The translations under genes were made by a program, and so were the position numbers. Shown piece after piece: positions 1 through 5,605 of a DNA stretch of 5,605 nucleotides (position 1 is the stretch's first letter; every line of letters begins with the position of its first letter). The DNA is from Planctomycetota bacterium (GTDB taxonomy: Bacteria > Planctomycetota > B15-G4). The notes under the pieces were generated by a model. It worked only from the letters and a program-made list of their open reading frames with translations, had not been told where the DNA came from and did no database searches. The stretch spans positions 1 through 5,605 of the forward strand of contig QNBX01000236.1 of the NCBI GenBank assembly GCA_003644265.1. The letters run 5' to 3'.

Positions 1-2994
1 CGCCTGCTCGAGCTGCTGGTGCAGCGCCTGCCGGACGGCGTGCCGCCGCGCATCGTCACCGCCGGTGTGCTGGTCGACGAGCTGGTGGGGGCGCGCGGGC
101 GCGTGGCCGGTCGCATGGCGCGCACCATGGCCTGGGCCGCTGCGTTGGCGTCGTTGCCCGCCGAGCGCCTGGCCGAGTTTGCGCCGCGCCCGCCGCCCGT
201 CGACGACCTGCAGGGCTGGCGCGAGCTGGGCGCCCTGGCGCGCGGCCTGCATGGCACCCTGGCCGCCGCCGACCGCGACTTCAGCGACGCGGTGGAGCCC
301 GCCGGTCGGCTGTGCGGCGCCGAGGAGGCCCAGCGCTGGCGCGTGCTGGAGCTGGCGCGCGCGGCGTACCTGCGCCGGCTCGAGGTCGACGGGGTGGTTG
401 ATCCCCACGAGTCGCGGCGCGGCGCGGTGCACGCGGGCACGCTGAAGACAGGCGCTCGTGTCGTGCTGGTGGGAGTCGTGGAGGCCGCGGGCTTGATGCG
501 CGCGGCGCTGCGCACGCTGGATCACACGCCCGAGGCCTTGGTCTTTGCGCCCCTGAGCGAGGCCGCGCGCTACGACGCCCTGGGCTGCGCGCGTCCGGTA
601 CCGCTGGGGAATGGCGTCGCCGCAACGACCTCGGCGAGCGATTCTGCTACCGGCGATGACGCGCCCCTGTTCTCATCGCCCTGCTCGGCGAGCCTGGAGC
701 CGGATGGAGCCGGCCCCTTGCGCGTGCTCATCGACGACGCGCGTTGGTTCGTGGAGGACCGGCCCGACGACCAGGCCGAGCGCGTGATGCGCGTGCTCGC
801 CAAGACCACACCGGCACGTCCCACGGCCGAGATCACCGTCGGTTTGCTGGACACGCAGGTCGGTCCGCCGCTCGCGCGTCGCTTGGCGGATCACGGCGTG
901 AGCGTGCGAGACGTAGCGGGTACGCCCATGACCGGGACGAGCCCGGCGCAGCTCATGGCGGCCACGGCTGACTGGCTCGACGGCCGCGGGGTCGACGCCT
1001 TCGCGGCGCTGGTGCGTCACCCGGATGTGTCGTGGGGCGTGTCGGCGAGTGACGCTACTGGCGATGACTCGAGCGACGCCGCTGGCGATGCCGACACCGA
1101 TCCGCGGCTGAGCGAGCCGGCCACCGCCGGACATCACCGCCGTTGCTTGGCGTCCGACCTGGACGCCTATCGCGCGCAACACCTCCCCGCCCACGTGAAG
1201 GGTCCCTGGCTCGCGCTGGGCAAGGACCTCGACCTGGGGCTGGCGGCCTCCACAGACGGCGCGTCGCGTCACGAGCGGCGCGAGGCCATCGAGGAACGCG
1301 ATCGTCGCCGCGCTCTGGTGTCCGCCAGCCGCGCCTGGGACGCGCAGCTGGGCGAGCTGGCCGACGGTCGCCCGCGCCCGCTGTTCGAGTGGGCCGCGCC
1401 CCTGCGCACCTGGCTGGCCGCGGTGTACGCCGGGCGCCAATTGAATCCGATGGCACGGAAGGCCGATCGCCGCCTGGCCGCCGCGCTGCGCGCGGTGTCG
1501 TCCGCGTTGGATGAGATGGCTGCCGCCCGCGCCTGGAAGCCCGCCGTGAGCGCCGCCGCCGCCATGACCGAGCTGTGGGCGGCCCTGGAGAAGAGCCCGC
1601 CCGTCCCGCCCGCGCCCGACGACGACGCCATCGAGTTGCTGGGCTGGCTCGAGCTGCCCTTGGACGACGCGCCGCTGCTGGTGCTTACCGGCCTGAACGA
1701 CGGCAACGTGCCTGAGCCCGTCTCCGAAGGCGATCTGCCAGAGGCCCTGTGCAGCGAGCTGGGACTGCCCGATGACGTCGCACGCACCGCGCGTGACGCG
1801 TTGTTGCTGAGCTCCATCCTGCATTCACGCGCGGTGTCGTTGGTGACCGGCAAGCGCTCGCGCGAGAACGACCCATTGCTCCCGAGCCGCCTGCTGTTCG
1901 CCTGTGACGACGAGCAGCTCGTCGCGCGCGTCGAGGCCCTGGTGGCGGCGGGCGAGCGGCGGCCTGCGGCGGCGCCCACCCCCGCGCGCGTCGACGCCCC
2001 GCGCGCGCTGCCCATGGCGCGCACGCCGCCCCCCGTCACCAAGCTGTCGGCCACGGCCTTCAAGGCCTACCTCAACTCGCCGTACCGCTTCTATCTGGAG
2101 CGCGTGCTGCACCTGAGCGGCGTGGACGACGACGCCGCCGAGATGAACCCGCTGATCTTCGGCAGCCTGGCCCACGCGGTGCTGGAGGGGCTGGCGGACG
2201 ACAAGGCCGGCAGCTCGACGCGCGCCCACGTGATCGATGAGTTCTTGCAGCGCCGCCTCGACGGCCTGGTGGCCGAGCGCTTCGGCAAGACCTCGCTGCC
2301 GGCGGTGACCCTGCAGCTCATGCAGCTGCGCAAGCGGCTCACGGCGTTTGCCAGCTGGCAGGCGGGCTGGGCGGAGCAGGGCTGGCGCATCCGCCACGCC
2401 GAGTGGGCGCCGTCGCGACCCGCCACGCTCGACGTGGACGGCGAGCCCTTCGTGATCTCCGGCATCATCGATCGCATCGATGAGAACGAGCGCACCGGTC
2501 AGTGGGCCATCCTCGACTACAAGACCAGCGAGGTGGGCGCCGACCCGGCCAAGACTCACCGCGGCTGGAGCACGGTGCCCGACGAAGACAACCCGGGCGA
2601 ACAGAAGAGAGTGCGCGTGTGGGTCGACCTGCAGCTCCCGCTGTATCGCGTGCTGGCGGGGGAGCTCGGCCTGCCCGACGAGGTGCGCCTAGGCTACATC
2701 AACCTGCCCGCCGACTTGGACGACGTGGGCGCGGTGCTGGTGGAGCCCGAGGACGGCAAGCAAGGCCGCCGCAAGTGGGAGGGCTGGACGCCCCAGCGGC
2801 TCGACGACGCGCTGGAGCTGGCGCGCGAGATCATCCGAGCGGTGCGCGCCGGCGCGTTCAGTGGGCTGGGCGAGGTGACCCATCACCGCGCCGACGAGCC
2901 GTTGGTGCGCGCGCTGGCCGGGCTCGACCTGCTGTCGGCGCCCGCGCCCGAGTTGGAGGATGACGACGCGGCAGAGGACGGGGGCGCGTCATGA
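1..2994 (+). CDS. AddB-like PD-(D/E)XK nuclease/helicase-like subunit, 5'-truncated by window edge
   Basis: This is probably the AddB-like subunit of a helicase-nuclease that processes double-strand DNA ends for RecA-dependent repair. The frame is open from base 1 (RLLELL precedes the GTG at 19), so the true start and any N-terminal Walker A lie upstream. Residues below are counted from that GTG; 991 codons follow it. Residues 1 to about 670 look like a degenerate helicase region: VRHPDVS near 331-337, the AddB/RecC-type phrase VLTGLNDGNVPEP at 555-567, and NDPLLPSRLL at 617-626. Residues 675-991 form the C-terminal nuclease: entry segment LNSPYRFYLERVL (685-697), GSLAHAVLE with H719, GIIDRID with D818, LDYKTS with D833 and K835, and QLPLY at 872-876. 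This gives the expected H...D...DxK...Q core, so it is probably catalytically active. Unlike classical AddB it has no cysteine in the nuclease domain, so no Fe-S cluster is expected. The family call is strong; strict orthology to addB is unproven, so no symbol is given. Confidence 0.88.
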   Translation, partial: RLLELLVQRLPDGVPPRIVTAGVLVDELVGARGRVAGRMARTMAWAAALASLPAERLAEFAPRPPPVDDLQGWRELGALARGLHGTLAAADRDFSDAVEPAGRLCGAEEAQRWRVLELARAAYLRRLEVDGVVDPHESRRGAVHAGTLKTGARVVLVGVVEAAGLMRAALRTLDHTPEALVFAPLSEAARYDALGCARPVPLGNGVAATTSASDSATGDDAPLFSSPCSASLEPDGAGPLRVLIDDARWFVEDRPDDQAERVMRVLAKTTPARPTAEITVGLLDTQVGPPLARRLADHGVSVRDVAGTPMTGTSPAQLMAATADWLDGRGVDAFAALVRHPDVSWGVSASDATGDDSSDAAGDADTDPRLSEPATAGHHRRCLASDLDAYRAQHLPAHVKGPWLALGKDLDLGLAASTDGASRHERREAIEERDRRRALVSASRAWDAQLGELADGRPRPLFEWAAPLRTWLAAVYAGRQLNPMARKADRRLAAALRAVSSALDEMAAARAWKPAVSAAAAMTELWAALEKSPPVPPAPDDDAIELLGWLELPLDDAPLLVLTGLNDGNVPEPVSEGDLPEALCSELGLPDDVARTARDALLLSSILHSRAVSLVTGKRSRENDPLLPSRLLFACDDEQLVARVEALVAAGERRPAAAPTPARVDAPRALPMARTPPPVTKLSATAFKAYLNSPYRFYLERVLHLSGVDDDAAEMNPLIFGSLAHAVLEGLADDKAGSSTRAHVIDEFLQRRLDGLVAERFGKTSLPAVTLQLMQLRKRLTAFASWQAGWAEQGWRIRHAEWAPSRPATLDVDGEPFVISGIIDRIDENERTGQWAILDYKTSEVGADPAKTHRGWSTVPDEDNPGEQKRVRVWVDLQLPLYRVLAGELGLPDEVRLGYINLPADLDDVGAVLVEPEDGKQGRRKWEGWTPQRLDDALELAREIIRAVRAGAFSGLGEVTHHRADEPLVRALAGLDLLSAPAPELEDDDAAEDGGAS
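631..663 (+). repeat. Dispersed in-frame repeat, copy 1 (SASDSATGDDA)
   Basis: This segment of the AddB-like gene encodes SASDSATGDDA (residues 205-215) and is nearly duplicated at 1042-1070, where one codon (Ser) is missing. Both copies begin with TCGGCGAG and end with GGCGATGAC, in the same reading frame. TCGGCGAG recurs a third time, also in frame as Ser-Ala-Ser, at 685-692. The segment sits in a Ser/Asp/Gly-rich stretch that looks like a surface loop before VLIDDARWF. Codons TCT, GCT and GAT contrast with the G/C-ending codons around it. Confidence 0.55.
1042..1070 (+). repeat. Dispersed in-frame repeat, copy 2 (SASDATGDD), followed by an acidic run
   Basis: This is the second copy of the segment at 631-663. 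It encodes SASDATGDD (residues 342-350) and continues into an Asp/Ala/Gly-rich run to about position 1104 (residue 362). It lies just after VRHPDVS in the degenerate helicase region, at what is probably a loop insertion. AGT, GCT, ACT and GAT codons are over-represented by eye compared with flanking sequence. Confidence 0.55.
2973..2984 (+). promoter_or_regulatory. Weak candidate ribosome binding site for the helicase gene
   Basis: The purine-rich run AGAGGACGGGGG ends six bases before ATG 2991. Its best Shine-Dalgarno-like part, AGAGGA (2973-2978), sits 12 bases from the ATG, which is longer than ideal. In DNA this GC-rich such runs are common, and the ATGA overlap could let terminating ribosomes restart without a strong site. 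Confidence 0.3.
2991..2994 (+). promoter_or_regulatory. ATGA stop-start overlap coupling the two genes
   Basis: The start codon ATG (2991-2993) of the helicase overlaps the TGA stop (2992-2994) of the upstream nuclease gene. There is no space for a separate promoter between them. Such overlaps usually reflect translational coupling in one operon, which would suit two subunits needed in equal amounts. The coupling is inferred; the overlap itself is read directly. Confidence 0.9.
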
Positions 2995-5605
2995 CCATCT
3001 CCCCTTCGATCCTGCTGGCGTCGGCGGGCACGGGCAAGACCTACCGCTTGGTGCATCGCGTGCTGGCGCTGCTGCTGTCGGGCGCGTCGCTGGAGGGGCT
3101 GCTGGCCACGACCTTCACGCGCAAGGCGGCGGGGCAGATCCTGGAGCGCGTGCTGTCGCTGCTGGCCCAGACCGTCAGCGACGACGCCGCGCGTGAGGCC
3201 GTGCGCGAGCAGCTGGTCAAGGAGGGCCTGTCGCTCGACACGCTCGAGCGCGAGACCTGCCTGGCGCTGCTGGGGCGCCTGCTGCGCGGCATCCACCTGG
3301 CGCGCATCTCGACCCTGGACGCGTGGTTCGTGAAGGCCGTGCAGCTGTCTTCGCTCGAGCTGGGTCTCCCGCCGGGCTGGGCCCTGGCCGCCGAAGATGA
3401 GGACGCGGCCCTGCGCGCGGAGGCGGTCAGCCGGCTGGTACGCGAGACCGACGACGCGCACCTCTCGGGCCTGCTGGTCGATCTGCGCGGGCGCGCGCGA
3501 GCCACCTCGCGCGGTGTGCACGGCGCGCTGATGGAGGTGGTGGGCCAGGGCTACGATTTGCTGTGCGCCGCGGCGCCCGACGCCTGGGAGCGCTGGCAGC
3601 CCCTGCCTGCGCCCGACGCGGCGAGCGTGCGCGAGGCGTTGGCGCGCTTCGCCGAGTGGCCCCTGCCCGTCACCAAGGCGGGGACGCCGGTCAAGGCCTG
3701 GCAGAGCGGGCGCAACGACATCATCGCGGCGGTCACCGCGCACCTGATCGACGCGCCGGTCGACACTGCGCTGCTGACCAAGGGCCTGCTGGGCAAGCTG
3801 CTTGCGGGCGAAGAGAAGTTCTCCAGCCACGTGATCGAGCCCGAGTTGGTGGAGTGCCTCGCGCCGCTGATCGGCGCGCTCGGTTCGGCGCCGTTGCAGG
3901 AGGTGGCGCGTCGCACACGCTCGCGCCACGAGCTGCTGAGCGCCTTCGCCACGCGCTACGCCGAGGCCAAGCGCGCCGCGCGGCGCTACCGCTTCGACGA
4001 CCTGCCGCGGCTGCTGGCCCAGGGTCAGGGACAGGGGCAGGGCCTGGGCTCCGACACCCTGGCCTTCCGCGGCCTGGGCCACGTGCAACACTTGCTGCTG
4101 GACGAGTTCCAGGACACGTCGCTGCCGCAATGGCTGGTGCTGGAGCCCCTGGCGCGCCAGCTCTTCTCCGACCCCAGCGGCGAGCGCAGCGCGTTCTGCG
4201 TGGGCGACGTGAAGCAGTCCATCTACGGCTGGCGCGGCGGTGAGCCGCGGCTGCTGGGTGGGCTCGGCGCCGAGTTGGGCGTGACGCCCGACACGCTCGA
4301 GCACAACTACCGCAGCTCGCCCATCGTGCTGGACGCCGCCACGCGCGTGCTGTCCAAGGTGGCGTCGTGGCCGGCCCTGTCCGAGCAGCCCGCGCTGCAC
4401 GAGGCCGCCTACCGCTGGGACCAGCGCTGGCCGAAGCACAACGCCGCAAACAAGGACATGCCCGGCGCCGTCTCGCTGTGGGAGGCGGGTGACCCGTCCG
4501 CGCGCATGCGCGATCGCTTCGCCGCCGTGATCGAGCGCGCCGCCGACCTGGCCGCCGAGGCCGCCAGCGCGTCGCCGGGTGCCACCGTGGGCGTGCTCGT
4601 GCGCGGCAACAAGGCCATTCCACGCCTGCTGCACGCCCTGCGCCGGCGCGGCGTGGCCGCCAGCGGCGAGGGCGGCAACCCGGTCACCGACGCCGAGGCC
4701 GTGCAGCTGGCCCTGTCGGCGCTGCACCTGGCCGATCATCCGGGCGACGGCCTGGCGCGGCTGCACGTCGCGCGCTCGCCCTTCGGAGAGGCGCTGGGCT
4801 TTGTCGATCACACCGACGACGAGGGCGCCGCCGCGCTCGCGCTTCGGCTGCGATGCGCGTTGCTTGAGCGCGGCTACGGCGGCGTGCTGACCAACTGGCA
4901 GCGCGAGATCGTGGAGGCGGGCGGTGGCGATGCGGGTGACAGCGATGCGGGCGACAGCGATGCGGGTGACAGCGATGCGGGTGAGCGTGACGCGCCAGCC
5001 GGATTCGGCGCCTGGGACCGGCGGCGCTTCGCCCAGTTGGTCGAGCAGGCCACGGCCTGGGACGCGCGCGCCGACCTGCGGCCCTCTGCCTTCGTCGCCT
5101 CCGTGCGCATCAGCAAGGTCGAGGATCCCGACGCCAGCCGCGTGAAGGTCATGACCGTGCACGCCGCCAAGGGCCTCGAGTTCCACGCGGTGATCCTGCC
5201 CGAGCTGCACCCCGCCCTGCGCGTCACGGAGTGTGCCGTGATCGTCGGCCACGGCGATCCGCTGCAGCGCCCCGACACCGTCGTCACCGGCGCCAAGCGC
5301 GACGTGCTCCCGCTCGACCCCTCGCTCGAAGACCTGGCGCACCAGACCTGGGGCCGCTCGTTCGACGAGGCGCTGTGCCTGCTCTACGTCGGCCTGACGC
5401 GCGCCATGCGACGGCTGGACATCGTGCTGCCGGTGCCCGGCAAGGGCGACCCGAAGCTGTCGCTGGGCGGCTTGGTGCGCTGGACGCTTGAGGGGAGTGG
5501 CGACGGACGGGGTGATGCGGACGGCGCGGACGCCGATGAGGGTGACAGCGGCGTCGATGCGAAACGCGCCGTCGAGGGCGTCAACGCCGATGACGCAGCG
5601 GACGC
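2991..5605 (+). CDS. AddA/RecB-like UvrD-family (SF1) ATP-dependent helicase, 3'-truncated by window edge
   Basis: This is the motor subunit of the putative AddAB-type complex: an ATP-driven 3'-5' DNA translocase expected to unwind broken DNA ends. The start is well fixed. An in-frame TGA at 2961-2963 lies 30 bases upstream, and ATG 2991 is the first ATG, GTG or TTG after it. The visible 871 codons contain the SF1 motifs in order: Walker A ASAGTGKT (10-17, K16), motif Ia TTFTRKAA (40-47), RISTLDAWF (105-113), Walker B LLLDEFQDTS (368-377, D371/E372), motif III GDVKQSIYGWRGG (405-417), motif IV EHNYRSS (437-443), motif V TVHAAKGLEF (722-731) and motif VI LLYVGLTRAMRRL (797-809, R804). All key ATPase residues are present. 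Oddities are a Gln-Gly repeat at 344-351, an acidic pentapeptide repeat at 646-665, and an acidic stretch from 834 to the edge. AddA proteins run to about 1,200 residues with a C-terminal nuclease; whether this one has a nuclease cannot be seen. Family certain; AddA versus RecB or AdnB naming is inferred from the neighbour. Confidence 0.93.
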   Translation, partial: MTISPSILLASAGTGKTYRLVHRVLALLLSGASLEGLLATTFTRKAAGQILERVLSLLAQTVSDDAAREAVREQLVKEGLSLDTLERETCLALLGRLLRGIHLARISTLDAWFVKAVQLSSLELGLPPGWALAAEDEDAALRAEAVSRLVRETDDAHLSGLLVDLRGRARATSRGVHGALMEVVGQGYDLLCAAAPDAWERWQPLPAPDAASVREALARFAEWPLPVTKAGTPVKAWQSGRNDIIAAVTAHLIDAPVDTALLTKGLLGKLLAGEEKFSSHVIEPELVECLAPLIGALGSAPLQEVARRTRSRHELLSAFATRYAEAKRAARRYRFDDLPRLLAQGQGQGQGLGSDTLAFRGLGHVQHLLLDEFQDTSLPQWLVLEPLARQLFSDPSGERSAFCVGDVKQSIYGWRGGEPRLLGGLGAELGVTPDTLEHNYRSSPIVLDAATRVLSKVASWPALSEQPALHEAAYRWDQRWPKHNAANKDMPGAVSLWEAGDPSARMRDRFAAVIERAADLAAEAASASPGATVGVLVRGNKAIPRLLHALRRRGVAASGEGGNPVTDAEAVQLALSALHLADHPGDGLARLHVARSPFGEALGFVDHTDDEGAAALALRLRCALLERGYGGVLTNWQREIVEAGGGDAGDSDAGDSDAGDSDAGERDAPAGFGAWDRRRFAQLVEQATAWDARADLRPSAFVASVRISKVEDPDASRVKVMTVHAAKGLEFHAVILPELHPALRVTECAVIVGHGDPLQRPDTVVTGAKRDVLPLDPSLEDLAHQTWGRSFDEALCLLYVGLTRAMRRLDIVLPVPGKGDPKLSLGGLVRWTLEGSGDGRGDADGADADEGDSGVDAKRAVEGVNADDAAD
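4020..4043 (+). repeat. (CAGGGN)4 tandem repeat encoding Gln-Gly x4
   Basis: There are four consecutive 6-bp units (CAGGGT, CAGGGA, CAGGGG, CAGGGC), differing only at the third position of the Gly codon. They encode QGQGQGQG at helicase residues 344-351 and are followed by Leu-Gly. The repeat lies between the RYRFDDLPRLLA helix and the Walker B motif (368-377), where a flexible loop is plausible. The four different wobble bases show that the array is not a very recent duplication or that the units have since diverged. Confidence 0.85.
4926..4985 (+). repeat. Four-copy 15-bp tandem repeat encoding an acidic pentapeptide
   Basis: There are four head-to-tail 15-bp units (4926-4940, 4941-4955, 4956-4970, 4971-4985) close to AGCGATGCGGGTGAC. 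Unit 1 begins GG instead of AG, unit 2 has GGC for GGT, and unit 4 ends GAG. They encode GDAGD, SDAGD, SDAGD and SDAGE at helicase residues 646-665, followed by the degenerate continuation RDAPAG. Being a multiple of three, copy number can change without breaking the frame. The array sits in the region between motifs IV and V, between TNWQREIVEAGG and AWDRRRFAQLVEQA, consistent with a solvent-exposed linker. Confidence 0.92.
5490..5603 (+). other. Acidic low-complexity segment after helicase motif VI
   Basis: From residue 834 to the last complete codon (871) the helicase is rich in Asp, Gly and Ala, for example GRGDADGADADEGDSG. It follows LSLGGLVRWTL, about 30 residues after motif VI. It shares words such as GGTGATGCGG and GGGTGACAGCG with the 15-bp array at 4926-4985 but is not a regular tandem repeat. 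It may be a linker leading to a C-terminal domain, such as the AddA nuclease, that lies beyond the window. Confidence 0.7.

Noticed and set aside
19..21. GTG as the true start of the AddB-like gene
   Set aside because: The frame continues upstream to base 1 with a plausible RLLELL helix, no ribosome binding site can be judged, and the N-terminal nucleotide-binding segment typical of the family is missing, so the gene most likely begins before the window.
1046..1071. Inverted ends CGAGT...ACTCG flanking the second SASDATGDD copy, suggesting a palindromic mobile element
   Set aside because: Only five bases pair before mismatches, and the other copy at 631-663 does not have the same ends, so chance is the simpler explanation.
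673..1824. A 383-codon open frame on the minus strand, opposite the AddB-like gene
   Set aside because: Low-complexity composition, no motif, and fully antisense to a supported gene; a GC-driven shadow.
2954..2962. TTGGAGGATG as a Shine-Dalgarno plus start for a separate small gene
   Set aside because: The GGAGG abuts the ATG with no spacing, and the frame from 2960 gives a short Gly/Ala/Arg-rich peptide overlapping both real genes.
3563..4243. A 226-codon + strand frame inside the helicase gene
   Set aside because: The product is dominated by Arg, Ala and Gly, and the overlapping frame encodes the conserved motif II and III region of the helicase.
2883..5342. An 819-codon open frame on the minus strand, opposite the helicase gene
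   Set aside because: Its translation is Gln/Arg/Gly/Ala-rich with no recognisable domain, and it lies antisense to a gene with every SF1 helicase motif. Long antisense frames are expected in DNA this rich in GC.
1..5605. A new defence or mobile-element system
   Set aside because: Helicase-nuclease pairs do occur in defence islands, but here the motif set, gene order and overlap fit AddAB-type repair. No toxin, integrase, methylase or defence-associated gene is visible.

Overview
The window is wall-to-wall coding on the + strand. It holds two long genes that overlap by four bases and are both cut by the window edges. Together they encode what looks like a two-subunit helicase-nuclease of the AddAB/RecBCD type, the machinery that resects double-strand DNA ends for RecA-dependent repair. 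I found no RNA gene, CRISPR array, insertion sequence, promoter or terminator, and there is no non-coding stretch anywhere.

Layout. Positions 1-2994 carry the 3' part of an AddB-like gene. It has a degenerate helicase-like region followed by a C-terminal PD-(D/E)XK nuclease domain whose catalytic motifs look intact. Positions 2991-5605 carry the 5' part of an AddA/RecB-like UvrD-family (superfamily 1) helicase with all classical motifs from Walker A to motif VI. The reading frame is still open at the window edge, so the C-terminal region, where AddA carries its own nuclease domain, is not visible. The genes join by an ATGA overlap, and the gene order (addB-like, then addA-like) is the one known from classical addAB operons.

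Organism. The DNA is very GC-rich, and long spurious open frames appear on the opposite strand as a result. Several phrases in both proteins resemble, from memory, the divergent AddAB-like pair annotated in Planctomycetota and related bacteria: ASAGTGKT, ATTFTRKAAG, LLLDEFQDTS, GDVKQSIYGWRGG, FYLERVL and FGSLAHAVLE. That lineage call is a low-to-moderate confidence inference without a database search.

What stands out. (1) The AddB-like nuclease domain has no cysteine at all, so it cannot hold the iron-sulfur cluster of classical AddB. (2) Both proteins carry Asp/Gly/Ala/Ser-rich inserts with a shared vocabulary and more T-ending codons than their surroundings. They include a four-copy 15-bp in-frame tandem repeat between helicase motifs IV and V and a near-duplicate SASD(S)ATGDD segment in the AddB-like gene. 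(3) A (CAGGGN)4 repeat encoding four Gln-Gly pairs lies just before the Walker B motif. I do not see a previously undescribed system: this looks like a housekeeping DNA-repair operon in a divergent, low-complexity-decorated form.
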